A DNA stretch of 64,000 bases from Legionella hackeliae (GTDB taxonomy: Bacteria > Pseudomonadota > Gammaproteobacteria > Legionellales > Legionellaceae): positions 377,001 to 441,000 of the forward strand of contig NZ_LN681225.1 of NCBI RefSeq assembly GCF_000953655.1. Direction: 5' to 3'. How positions within the stretch are numbered: the stretch's first letter is position 1; each line of letters starts with the position of its first letter. Position numbers and translations under genes: made by a program. Of this stretch, positions 25,657-34,437 are shown piece by piece. The notes beneath the pieces were generated by a model. That model was not told the origin of the DNA and did no database searches. It saw only the letters and a program-made list of their open reading frames with translations.

Positions 25657-27069
25657 ATGGAAGATTATGAGAATAAATACATAGCCTTATCGAATAAACT
25701 TGTAATCATAGGTTTTGGTAGCATCGGCCAGGCTATTTTACCGCTGTTATTTCGTCATTTAAAACTTACTCCCTCGCAAATCATTATTATTACCAAGGAT
25801 GAACAAGGTGCACAGGTTGCCAAAGAATTTGGTCTTTTTTTGGAGATTATGGCGCTTACTCCGGAAAATTATCTGCCTTTTTTAATGAATATTTTGTCAG
25901 AGGGTGATTTTTTATTGAATTTATCTGTGGATGTTTCTAGCGTTTCACTGATAAAACTTTGTCAGGACAAAGGTATTCTTTATCTTGATGCCAGTACAGA
26001 GCCTTGGAAAGGTGGTTATGTTGATAAAACACTGTCCCCCTCTTCGCGTTCAAATTATGCGCTGCGAACAGAGGTTTTAAAACTAAAAAAACATCAAGCA
26101 CCCACGGCGGTAATCACTCATGGTGCTAATCCAGGCTTGGTTTCCCATTTTGTAAAGCAAGCCTTGTGGAATTTAGCGAACGATGAACAATTACTTATGC
26201 CTCATCCATCCACGGCAGAAGAATGGGCTTTATTAGCTAAGACACTGGGTATAAAGGTCATTCATATTGCTGAACACGATACACAAATTACCCCAAGGCC
26301 TAAATTAGCCAATGAGTTTGTAAATACTTGGTCAGCGCATGGCTTTATTGCCGAAGGAAGTCAACCTGCTGAGCTTAGCTGGGGTAGCCATGAACGTCAT
26401 TGGCCAAAGGATGCTCATCACCATGAGTTTGGCAGCAAAAGTGCTATTTATCTCAATCGTCCTGGGGCAAGTACAAGAGTGCGTTCCTGGACTCCTGGTC
26501 TTGGATCTTATCACGGTTATTTAATTACCCATGCTGAAGCTATTTCTATTGGTAGTTATTTAACTTTAACTAACAAAGACGATCTGTATCGTCCTACCGT
26601 TCACTATGCGTATCTGCCTTGTCCTGATGCTATCTTGTCGTTACTAGAACTTCAAGGGAGTGAATGGTGTGAACAAGAAGAAAAGCGACTCATTTTTTCC
26701 GAGATTTTGGAAGGTATTGATGAACTTGGGGTATTGTTAATGGGCCATACTCGAGGTGCATATTGGTATGGATCGCAATTGTCCATTCATGAGGCTCGTC
26801 AATTGGTTCCTCATAATAATGCCACTAGTTTGCAAGTCGCTTCTGGTGTTTTAGCAGGATTAATTTGGGCAATAAAAAATCCACAAAAAGGTGTCGTTGA
26901 ACCAGAGGAACTTGATTATCAATTTATTTTGGAAATAGCCAGGCCTTATCTTGGTAAAGTGAAAGGTTATTATACCGATTGGAATCCGCTTAGAAACAGG
27001 GAAAAATTATTTAAGGAGAACCTGGATTTAGCTGATCCTTGGCAATTCCTTAATCTTCGTGTGGAATAA
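25657..27069 (+). CDS. Homospermidine synthase
   Basis: A 470-residue NAD-dependent enzyme of the saccharopine-dehydrogenase-like homospermidine synthase family, making homospermidine from putrescine (or putrescine plus spermidine). The Rossmann motif GFGSIGQAI is at about residues 19-27; family blocks are LYLDASTEPWKGGYVD, THGANPGLVSHFVKQ, and PGLGSYHGYLITHAEA. It begins 87 nt after thiM and is probably a separate unit. Length fits the bacterial enzymes (about 470-480). Confidence 0.92.
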   Translation: MEDYENKYIALSNKLVIIGFGSIGQAILPLLFRHLKLTPSQIIIITKDEQGAQVAKEFGLFLEIMALTPENYLPFLMNILSEGDFLLNLSVDVSSVSLIKLCQDKGILYLDASTEPWKGGYVDKTLSPSSRSNYALRTEVLKLKKHQAPTAVITHGANPGLVSHFVKQALWNLANDEQLLMPHPSTAEEWALLAKTLGIKVIHIAEHDTQITPRPKLANEFVNTWSAHGFIAEGSQPAELSWGSHERHWPKDAHHHEFGSKSAIYLNRPGASTRVRSWTPGLGSYHGYLITHAEAISIGSYLTLTNKDDLYRPTVHYAYLPCPDAILSLLELQGSEWCEQEEKRLIFSEILEGIDELGVLLMGHTRGAYWYGSQLSIHEARQLVPHNNATSLQVASGVLAGLIWAIKNPQKGVVEPEELDYQFILEIARPYLGKVKGYYTDWNPLRNREKLFKENLDLADPWQFLNLRVE

Positions 27070-27183
27070 CCTGCAGTTTTTACCCTAAAAATTTTCTCAA
27101 TAAACTATTTCTGGCTATACTAAAAAGGTATAACAAGGACCGATGGTGAAATTTTAAAGCCATTGGAAAGAGGGAGTTAAGTT

Positions 27184-27354
27184 ATGACAAATAAGAATAT
27201 TGGTATTGCTACAATGGTTATTGTTATCCTTGTGGCAATTATGGCCTTTTTTTATTATCACCATGTGTCAACACCAGTGGCAAAGAGTATCGATTCTACT
27301 CCAGATATACCTGCTGAAGTTCCAGAACCCAATCCAGTTAATCCAGATCAATAA
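27184..27354 (+). CDS. 56-residue single-span membrane peptide
   Basis: Starts MTNKNIGIATMVIVILVAIM and continues FFYYHHVSTP, giving one membrane helix at about 6-25, then a proline- and acid-rich tail (STPDIPAEVPEPNPVNPDQ). GGGAG lies 7 nt before the ATG. It is followed within 12 nt by a strong hairpin, supporting a real short transcript. No family recognised. Confidence 0.6.
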   Translation: MTNKNIGIATMVIVILVAIMAFFYYHHVSTPVAKSIDSTPDIPAEVPEPNPVNPDQ

Positions 27355-27365
27355 TATATGACTCC

Positions 27366-27403
27366 AGTAATGATTGACGTGTTTATCCCAGTCAATCATT
27401 ACT
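27366..27403 (+). terminator. Perfect 13-bp hairpin after the small membrane peptide
   Basis: AGTAATGATTGAC (27366-27378) pairs without mismatch with GTCAATCATTACT (27391-27403); loop 12 nt. The U tract is weak, so it might also be a protein or RNA stability site. Confidence 0.5.
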
Positions 27404-27461
27404 TAGCTCACATCGAAAATTTTTAAAAACTTGGTAAACTACTTCTTTTCTTTATTTGTCG

Positions 27462-28289
27462 ATGTCAATGAAGCATAAAGCATTATCTATTGCAGGATTC
27501 GATGGTTCAGGTGGGGCTGGCATCCAAGCCGACCTTAAAACTTTCTCAGCGTTAGGTTGCTACGGTATGACGGTCTTAACTGCATTGCCAATACAAAATA
27601 CTTGTGGTGTAAAGGCCTGCTATGAAATTCCTGTAGCGGCAATACATGATCAGTTGGATGCAATTTTTTCGGATATAAGACCTGACTGTATTAAAATAGG
27701 GATGTTGTTTAACTCAGAAATTATCGAAGTAGTTGCTACATTTCTACAAGAGCATGCGCAAACTATTCCCATTATTCTTGATCCTGTTCTTGTTGCTAAA
27801 AGTGGTGATCCATTGTTGCTTCCCACAGCAATAGACACGTTAAAAGAAAAGTTAATTCCTCTAGCTACTTTGATTACTCCCAATATTCCTGAAGCAGAAT
27901 CCTTGTTAGGAATAACAATATCTAATACAAAAGACATGTCGATTGTTTCGAAAAGACTATTAGAGCTAGGTGCAAAAAATGTGTTGTTAAAAGGCGGCCA
28001 TTTAGGAGAAAACCATTCAAATGATTATTTACAAGAAGGTGGAGGGAATGCTCAATGGTTCCCTGGTGTAAGGATTAGCTCTAAAAATACTCATGGTACT
28101 GGCTGCACTTTGTCGGCAGCGATCGCATCAGGCTTAGCATTAGGATTAGAACTTAAAGAAGCGTGTCAATTAGCCAAGCAATATGTTTCACAGGCCATTG
28201 TTGCCGCAAAAGATGAAACCTTAGGATTAGGCCATGGACCTGTTCATCACTTTTACCACTTATGGCCAACGCTTCAGAAAGTCATTTGA
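27462..28289 (+). CDS. thiD: HMP/HMP-phosphate kinase ThiD
   Basis: A roughly 275-residue ribokinase-type enzyme that phosphorylates hydroxymethylpyrimidine twice for thiamine synthesis or salvage. Marks are IAGFDGSGGAGIQADLKTFSALG, ILDPVLVAKSGDPLL, TPNIPEAESLLG and the catalytic HGTGCTLSAAIASGLALG. Candidate starts at 27456 (TTG), 27462 and 27468 (ATG) all lack a clear ribosome binding site. It is not joined to thiE-thiM and has no riboswitch. Confidence 0.93.
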   Translation: MSMKHKALSIAGFDGSGGAGIQADLKTFSALGCYGMTVLTALPIQNTCGVKACYEIPVAAIHDQLDAIFSDIRPDCIKIGMLFNSEIIEVVATFLQEHAQTIPIILDPVLVAKSGDPLLLPTAIDTLKEKLIPLATLITPNIPEAESLLGITISNTKDMSIVSKRLLELGAKNVLLKGGHLGENHSNDYLQEGGGNAQWFPGVRISSKNTHGTGCTLSAAIASGLALGLELKEACQLAKQYVSQAIVAAKDETLGLGHGPVHHFYHLWPTLQKVI

Positions 28290-28395
28290 TCATTTGTCGT
28301 CTCTTAAAAGCAAATTGTTTTTTCTGATAACCGTTTGCTTTTTCCTCTATTTTAGAGCTATAAATTAGGAGAAGATTAACCACAGGGAATAAAAA

Positions 28396-28977
28396 ATGGG
28401 TACCTTTCTCATTGCCATTTTAATCATCGTAGTGCTTTTATTTTTCTGGTCGATTGGTATTTTTAATACCTTAATTGGGATGATTGAGGCAATTAATAAC
28501 AATAAACGACAAATCGATATTCAATTGGACCGTCGTTTTAAAGTTTTTGAGTCATTGATTGAAACAGTAAAAAAATACATGGATTATGAGCAAACCACTC
28601 TAAAAGATGTGGTGGCTTTACGTAATCAGGCGCAGGCTGCGAAAGCTTCAGGTGATGAAAAGGCAAGGATTGCTGCAGAAAATGGTATCTCACAAATTGC
28701 GTCAGGTCTGAACGTTGTTTTCGAACAATATCCAGATTTGAAAGCGAATACGAATGCATTGCAGTTACAAGAAGAAATTGTGAATACAGAAAACAAGCTT
28801 TCCTATGCCAAACAAGCGTATAATGATAGTATTGAGCGCTATTACGCTAAGAAAAAATCATTTTTTGAGTCCTTGGTTGTAAGTTTATTTCCAAGCAAAT
28901 TAGATAAAGAGTTCGAGTATTGGTCATTACCACAAGAGCAAATTAAAGCGCATGAAGATTATACCGTTAAATTCTGA
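28396..28977 (+). CDS. lemA: LemA-family membrane protein
   Basis: A 193-residue protein with one N-terminal membrane helix (about 2-22) and a long helical domain holding the family sequence IDIQLDRRFKVFESLIETVKKY and YNDSIERYYAKKKSFFESLV near the end. It is followed after 8 nt by an HtpX-like protease, a frequent LemA-HtpX pairing. The function of LemA proteins is not known beyond envelope stress links. Confidence 0.9.
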   Translation: MGTFLIAILIIVVLLFFWSIGIFNTLIGMIEAINNNKRQIDIQLDRRFKVFESLIETVKKYMDYEQTTLKDVVALRNQAQAAKASGDEKARIAAENGISQIASGLNVVFEQYPDLKANTNALQLQEEIVNTENKLSYAKQAYNDSIERYYAKKKSFFESLVVSLFPSKLDKEFEYWSLPQEQIKAHEDYTVKF

Positions 28978-28985
28978 GTCTAATT

Positions 28986-30020
28986 ATGTCACTAATTGAT
29001 TATCATGCTTCAGCCGGAGATTGGCGAGAGCAATTAAAGCGCAATGAACGTAAGACACGAATGGTTATTGCGATTTTTTTTGCTGTCTATATTGGTGTCG
29101 GCCTATTGGCTGATACCCTGATTCTGGACTCTTTACATCCACAAACTACACTTCTAGATTGTTATCTGGCTTTAATTACATTGAAAGTAATCCCTTATGC
29201 GACATTGATAATGTTGGGAGTTGCGGTCCTTTCTTTATTCATTACCTATACATTGTATGATCGTATTATGTTGCTTGGCACAGATTATCGGCTGATTACT
29301 CCTGGAACTGCACAAAGTCTTGAAGAAAAGCAGTTATACAATGTGGTTGAGGAAATGAAAGTCGCAGCCGGATTGAAATTCATGCCGCGGGTGTATTTAA
29401 TTGAAGCAAATTACATGAATGCATTTGCTAGCGGCTATAGCGAAAAATCGGCAATGGTAGCGATTACGCGTGGATTAATGGAGAAGTTGAATCGGGCTGA
29501 AATGCAAGCAGTGATGTCGCATGAGTTAAGTCATATTCGTCATCATGACATTAAATTAACATTAGCTGTCGCAGTATTAAGTAATCTTTTGCTTATTATC
29601 ATTGATATCATGTTTTATTCCATGCTCTATCGGAGAGATAGACGAAATGCAGATAGTCGTTTATTCATGGTGATTATGTTATTGCGTTATTTGTTGCCGC
29701 TCATAACGGTTGTGCTCGCGCTCTTTTTAAGTCGAACACGTGAATATATGGCAGATGCAGGAGCTGTAGAATTGATGCGTGATAACGAACCTATGGCGAG
29801 AGCTTTACTGAAAATTAGTGACGATCATCGACAAAATGCTGAGCAGTATACGCAAGAGTATGGCCAAACACCCCATGAAGAAGTACGCCAAGCTTCCTAT
29901 TTGTTTGACCCCTCAAGCATTGATCCTATTAAATCATTGCATAATGCATTTTCAACGCATCCTAGTTTGGATGAACGTTTGCGTGCTTTAGGTTTTAAAC
30001 GAAAAGCAAAAACCCAGTAA
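28986..30020 (+). CDS. HtpX-like M48 membrane metalloprotease
   Basis: A 344-residue inner-membrane zinc protease. The active site HELSH is at residues 179-183, the third zinc ligand glutamate is in SRTREYMADAGAVELM, and there are four hydrophobic segments around 26-44, 70-90, 190-215 and 225-245. It is likely involved in membrane protein quality control together with LemA, its operon partner. Slightly longer than E. coli HtpX (293) because of an extended N terminus. Confidence 0.9.
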   Translation: MSLIDYHASAGDWREQLKRNERKTRMVIAIFFAVYIGVGLLADTLILDSLHPQTTLLDCYLALITLKVIPYATLIMLGVAVLSLFITYTLYDRIMLLGTDYRLITPGTAQSLEEKQLYNVVEEMKVAAGLKFMPRVYLIEANYMNAFASGYSEKSAMVAITRGLMEKLNRAEMQAVMSHELSHIRHHDIKLTLAVAVLSNLLLIIIDIMFYSMLYRRDRRNADSRLFMVIMLLRYLLPLITVVLALFLSRTREYMADAGAVELMRDNEPMARALLKISDDHRQNAEQYTQEYGQTPHEEVRQASYLFDPSSIDPIKSLHNAFSTHPSLDERLRALGFKRKAKTQ

Positions 30021-30028
30021 CCTTACTA

Positions 30029-30421
30029 TTACCAGGGTAGACATAACCAGATGATTGCTAATGAAGCAACAACACCTAATGTCCAAATGGTACTGCGAAG
30101 AGTCGCCCAATTGCATAAATAAAAAATATGATAAACCACCCGGCAAATTAAATGGAAAATTGCAAGAGCCTGTATGGTTTGTGTTGCATTATTTGTCGAT
30201 AGCGCAGTTAGAATGGCAGCAGAAAAAATTATCAATGACTCAAAACTATTCTGATGCGCTGCGACTGCACGTGCTCCAAATCCTGTAAGAGCCGCCTGCT
30301 GCGCGCGGGGGAGATTATTATCATAACCTGCGGGTTGTTTATTCATCGCTATCATTACTGGAATTCTTGAAAGATATGGAAAAAGACATGCAATAAACAA
30401 ACATAAAATTAAAGTAAACAT
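30029..30421 (-). CDS. MAPEG-family membrane protein
   Basis: A 130-residue protein with four predicted membrane helices of the MAPEG family (microsomal glutathione transferase-like, PF01124). The block RAVAAHQNSFESLIIFSAAIL is the typical (A)HxNxxE(N/S) signature with FHLICRVVYHIFYL. The bacterial role is unknown. Convergent with htpX-like. Confidence 0.85.
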   Translation of the reverse strand: MFTLILCLFIACLFPYLSRIPVMIAMNKQPAGYDNNLPRAQQAALTGFGARAVAAHQNSFESLIIFSAAILTALSTNNATQTIQALAIFHLICRVVYHIFYLCNWATLRSTIWTLGVVASLAIIWLCLPW

Positions 30422-30582
30422 AAATATCCCTATTAAAAAATTTTGCTTAAATATTAGATGATTTGAAACGTAAAGAATAGTGCTAGTTCACCAGAGACTA
30501 ATTTATGCAACAAATTTATTATATTTGTAAAGTAAGCTACTGTATTGCATATTAAATTGACATAAGAGTTATTTTATTAATA

Positions 30583-32274
30583 ATGGCCCGTCAGTCATTA
30601 TTAATAGGGTTCTTTATGTTAACGAATTCAACGCTAAGGCTTGAAGCGGACAAGCAAACTGTCAACTACATCAATGCATGGTCTGTAGGACAGCCTTCTA
30701 AATCGAGCGCCACTGTTACTATTATAAAATATGAAGGAAAAGTTTATTTAATTACTAATGCGCATGCTGTAGCCAATACAACTTATTTGAAAGTTAAATT
30801 CAATCAAGGTTCCACGGAACTCCCGGTAAAAGCGGTTTGGGTCGACCCCATTATGGATGTCGCCATCTTGAAAGCTACCTCCACTGAAGCAGAGAATTCA
30901 ATATTAAAGAAAGTTGAACCTCTGGACGTGAACACCGAATTCCAATCGGCTTCAACTGAAGTGAATGCCTACGGTTATCCTTCGGGAGGAAAAGGTCTTT
31001 CCTTTACGAAAGGTCACATTTCACGCATAGAAATATCGCAGATTGCATACTCACGTCTTCCCGGTATTACAGTCCAGACGAGTGCTCCCATTAATCCTGG
31101 AAATAGTGGTGGGCCTATCACTCGGGCGCTTGCCACCGGAAAAGAACAGTGTATTGGTATTGTTAGTCAAGGTAATAGCTCGTTAAGTAATGTCGGTTAT
31201 TTTATTCCTGCCTGTACAGTGATACAGGTAATAGAAAACTATAAAAAGTTTGGAAAATTACGTGCCAAACAATGGATTGACTATGTGACTGTGCCCCAAG
31301 TTTCATTTGAGTGGCAATCTTTAAAAAACCCTTCCCTAAGAATGCAATTAGGAATGAAGTCTATGGCATTAGACGAAGAGCTAACTGGTATTTACGTGAC
31401 TAATGTTCCTAAAAGTTCAAGTGCTTCAAATAGGCTTCAAGAAGGGGACATTATTCTTGCAATCGATAACCACCCTATTCAAGCAGATGGTAATGTAAAG
31501 GTCAAAGAATTAGAACATCCTATCTCTTTTCTTTATTTGTTACAGCGAAAAAAATATCTGGACAATATGGAGTTTTGCATTCAAAGAAAGAATGAAAATG
31601 GGGTGTTGGAAACTAAAACGGTGACGATTAAATTAAATGAACAACTGGGCCGAAGTATTTTAGGTGCTAAAGACGATAAAGCACTTAAATACCACATTCA
31701 ACCCTCTGGGAAAAATGGTGGCTTTGTTTTTGTACGCTGCACTCAAACATTAATGGATACGTTTAAACAGAGTTATGCAACAGGACAACGCACAATCATT
31801 GATAATTCCAATGTGCCCTCTATGTTTAAGGAGTTTTCTGAGCTTTCAACAAGTAAAGAATTGCACGAGATTGTGGTTTTACAAAGTATTCTGGCATCGG
31901 AGGAAACCGATGGCTATGAAAATTTTGCCCTAAATCGTGGTCTTGCCTGTGAAAGTCATCGAATAATTCAAGCCAATGGTAAACCCATCAGTAGTTTATG
32001 GGATTTGGTGAGTGCACTGACTTCAGAACCCCAAAAACCATCCTCGGTTAAATTTGCGAATGGAAAAATGTTGGTGATTGCTCCTGAAACACAATCAACC
32101 CGACAGGAGTTACAGCAACGTTATCAAATTGCTTTTTTTACCAGTCCTCAGGTAGCACCATTTTTAGGCTCAGATCCAACCTCTAAACGCGGTTTACCCT
32201 CCTCTTTGCGCGAGAAAATTAACGCTTTGGAAAATGACAACGGAGTTGTGCCCTCCATGATTCAAAGTAGATAA
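30583..32274 (+). CDS. Deg-type serine protease resembling eukaryotic Deg proteins
   Basis: A 563-residue protease. The chymotrypsin-fold triad is complete: H61 (ITNAHAV), D92 (DVAIL) and S175 (NPGNSGGP). A PDZ domain follows (LGM...GIYVTNVPKSSSA...LQEGDIILAIDNHPIQADG at about 265-330) and then a C-terminal PDZ-like domain of the kind seen in plant Deg proteins. The layout FEWQSLKNPSLRMQLGM resembles plant Deg enzymes more than bacterial DegP. A signal peptide is weak (LLIGFF only); an ATG at 30616 with AGGG upstream would remove it. It could be periplasmic or delivered to the host. Confidence 0.83.
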   Translation: MARQSLLIGFFMLTNSTLRLEADKQTVNYINAWSVGQPSKSSATVTIIKYEGKVYLITNAHAVANTTYLKVKFNQGSTELPVKAVWVDPIMDVAILKATSTEAENSILKKVEPLDVNTEFQSASTEVNAYGYPSGGKGLSFTKGHISRIEISQIAYSRLPGITVQTSAPINPGNSGGPITRALATGKEQCIGIVSQGNSSLSNVGYFIPACTVIQVIENYKKFGKLRAKQWIDYVTVPQVSFEWQSLKNPSLRMQLGMKSMALDEELTGIYVTNVPKSSSASNRLQEGDIILAIDNHPIQADGNVKVKELEHPISFLYLLQRKKYLDNMEFCIQRKNENGVLETKTVTIKLNEQLGRSILGAKDDKALKYHIQPSGKNGGFVFVRCTQTLMDTFKQSYATGQRTIIDNSNVPSMFKEFSELSTSKELHEIVVLQSILASEETDGYENFALNRGLACESHRIIQANGKPISSLWDLVSALTSEPQKPSSVKFANGKMLVIAPETQSTRQELQQRYQIAFFTSPQVAPFLGSDPTSKRGLPSSLREKINALENDNGVVPSMIQSR

Positions 32275-32281
32275 TTAGTTG

Positions 32282-32317
32282 AGTAGTAGATGAGGATAAT
32301 TTTCAGCATCTACTACT
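32282..32317. terminator. Shared terminator hairpin
   Basis: AGTAGTAGATG (32282-32292) pairs perfectly with CATCTACTACT (32307-32317), loop 14 nt, between the Deg gene and the convergent lipoprotein gene. Confidence 0.6.
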
Positions 32318-33272
32318 ATTTATGTTGGTGACAAGCAACGCATCCATAACCAGAATTAAACAAAATCGCTTTATCCGGAGTTGTTAATTCTTTTCTGAAA
32401 TTAACTACATTGTCTTTGGCATAGACAATTCTTTGTTCTAATAAATGCTTGTAGGGCCACAATGAATAGCTTTTGCTAAGTTTGGCATTTTGATAAATAG
32501 CAATTCCGGTTTGCCAGTCCCCTGATTTTACGAGCATGTCGCCCATGTTTAAGAAGAAACCTTCAAAATTATGAGGTGCTATGATTGAGTTCCAGCAGGC
32601 GCGTTTTTTTCCTGCAGTAGTTTCTTGCGACATATATTTTGCGAAACCAGGGGAGTGACGGTTAATTTTTTCACCTGCACAGAGATCGAGTGTTTTCCAT
32701 TGCCATTCCAGGCCTTCTTTAAAGTGCTTATCCTCATATGACAAACTACTCATAGGATAACCTGCAGTAAAATAATTAAACTCAGGCCAGTTATTGATGG
32801 CTCGTTTTAACCTGAAATAGCCACGAACCTCTTCTTGGGGATCGTGAAAAATTTTTCCCCCAATTAATTCGCTATCACCTAAAAAGCCTTCGTATATTGG
32901 CATATGAGGTTGAAGCTGTAATGCATCTGAAAAATATTTTTTTGCCAAAATAATTTCATTGGTCATCAGTGGGGATTTATTTGGGAGACGCTGTCTTTCT
33001 GTAATTTTCCAAATGTGAAGAAACCCTATATGGGCTGCAAGAGTAGGATCATTGGGATTTTGTAAATAAGCTGCCATCAATAGGAAATCTGCTTTCTCAA
33101 TGTCTTGGTAGTTTCCATGATGGAGAGTCTGCCAGAAATAGTGTTCGGCGTTACGAGTAAGTTCAGTGTTTGAAGGCATCGGTTTTTTCTGTGGGGTCGT
33201 CATAAGAGCTATTTTTTCACACGCGGTTAAGCCTATGAGAAAAATAGCCAACAAAATAGGCAGTAACTTCAT
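32316..33272 (-). CDS. Lipoprotein with TPR-like body and C-terminal heme-c motif
   Basis: A 318-residue protein. The signal MKLLPILLAIFLIGL ends in lipobox LTAC, so it is a lipoprotein. The body is helical with TPR-like stretches (AKKYFSDALQLQPHMPIYEGFLGD; LVKSGDWQTGIAIYQNAKL). The last eight residues are CVACHQHK, a CxxCH heme-attachment motif at the extreme C terminus. One heme at the tail with no usual cytochrome domain around it is odd. Function unknown; electron transfer or heme handling are possible. Confidence 0.72.
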   Translation of the reverse strand: MKLLPILLAIFLIGLTACEKIALMTTPQKKPMPSNTELTRNAEHYFWQTLHHGNYQDIEKADFLLMAAYLQNPNDPTLAAHIGFLHIWKITERQRLPNKSPLMTNEIILAKKYFSDALQLQPHMPIYEGFLGDSELIGGKIFHDPQEEVRGYFRLKRAINNWPEFNYFTAGYPMSSLSYEDKHFKEGLEWQWKTLDLCAGEKINRHSPGFAKYMSQETTAGKKRACWNSIIAPHNFEGFFLNMGDMLVKSGDWQTGIAIYQNAKLSKSYSLWPYKHLLEQRIVYAKDNVVNFRKELTTPDKAILFNSGYGCVACHQHK

Positions 33273-33306
33273 TTAATCATCCTTGTTCTAACGTGCAATT
33301 ACAGAA

Positions 33307-34281
33307 TTAGAGCCATTTTTTATACTTAAAGAATTTGTAAGGCAGCAAGGCAGAAAGCAGCATGATAGCTAAAATGACCCAATATCCCCATCTTAAATCA
33401 AGTTCTGGCATCCATTTAAAGTTCATTCCATAGATACTGGCGATTAACGTGGGGGGTAAAAATATTACCGCGGCCACTGAGAAGATTTTAATAATCGCGT
33501 TTTGCTCAATGTTAATTAACCCTAGGGTTGCATCCAAAAGAAAATTTATTTTACTGGAAATAAAGCTCGCATGATCACTCAATGAATTAATGTCTTTACT
33601 CAGAGTCGTCAGTCTGGTTTGTCCCTCTGCATCAATTTGTGTGCCTGCGGATTGGCTAAAAAAAGCAATCAAACGGTTAAAGGTAAGAAGGCATTCCCGG
33701 GTATTAGTGTTTAAATCAGCATGAATACCTACCTTTTGAATAATTTGTTGGTAATCCGTTTTTTCTCCCGCAGGGGGATTGGCTGGAGAATGAAAAATAA
33801 CTTTGGATAATTTTTCCAGATTGTGTCCTACCGACTCCAGAATATCAGCTAGTCTGTCTACGGTTGCTTCTAGCAACGTTATCAGTAAGAGCGCTGGATT
33901 ACTCCGATTTAGATCAAGTTTATGCAATTGCATAACAAATAATTTAAAAGCCAAAGGGTCGATATAACGAATGGTGATTAATTTTTCTTTAGTAAGCACA
34001 AAACTCACAGCTTCGTGTTTCGGATTGGATTCGGATTGAGCAATCATATTGGCCGTCATAAAAAGAGCATCTTTATTTTTATAAAGTCGACTGGAAAGTT
34101 CAATTTCCAGCATCTCTTCTCGTGTTGGAATGTTCAATCCCAGCTTATCTTCAACAATTTGCTCTTCTTCATGGGTTGGAGACACCAAATCTAACCATAT
34201 CGCTCGATCGACCAAGGCGATATTTTCTTTGGTAATTTCATGGGCCTGTATAATTTGATCATCTAGATAAGCGATTATCAT
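33307..34281 (-). CDS. corA: CorA-family magnesium/divalent cation channel
   Basis: A 324-residue inner-membrane channel. The signature GMN (IYGMNFKWMPELD) follows the first of two C-terminal helices, as in CorA. The N-terminal soluble domain begins MIIAYLDDQIIQAHE. I chose the ATG at 34281 (E. coli CorA has 316) because the 27 extra upstream codons are not family-like. No leader with a magnesium sensor is evident. Confidence 0.92.
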   Translation of the reverse strand: MIIAYLDDQIIQAHEITKENIALVDRAIWLDLVSPTHEEEQIVEDKLGLNIPTREEMLEIELSSRLYKNKDALFMTANMIAQSESNPKHEAVSFVLTKEKLITIRYIDPLAFKLFVMQLHKLDLNRSNPALLLITLLEATVDRLADILESVGHNLEKLSKVIFHSPANPPAGEKTDYQQIIQKVGIHADLNTNTRECLLTFNRLIAFFSQSAGTQIDAEGQTRLTTLSKDINSLSDHASFISSKINFLLDATLGLINIEQNAIIKIFSVAAVIFLPPTLIASIYGMNFKWMPELDLRWGYWVILAIMLLSALLPYKFFKYKKWL

Positions 34282-34437
34282 TCCAATCTCTATTCGATAA
34301 CAAAATACTTTTAAATTAACGCACTTAGGAAGGATAATCCAGTAGAAGGGCAGTAATCTCAAGCCATACTCTGTTAAAAAACTTCGCTCTGTTTGTACTG
34401 ATGCAACAACTTCATGGGACCTTCACCGGATCAACTA

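Noticed and set aside
30055..30288. Plus-strand open frame inside the MAPEG gene
   Set aside because: Fully inside the minus-strand MAPEG gene whose protein is clearly conserved in type; no ribosome binding site.
34363..34437. Possible frameshifted C-terminal end of argH
   Set aside because: I read all three frames after the stop and found no GGT-type lyase tail; short ArgH is more likely a natural form here.
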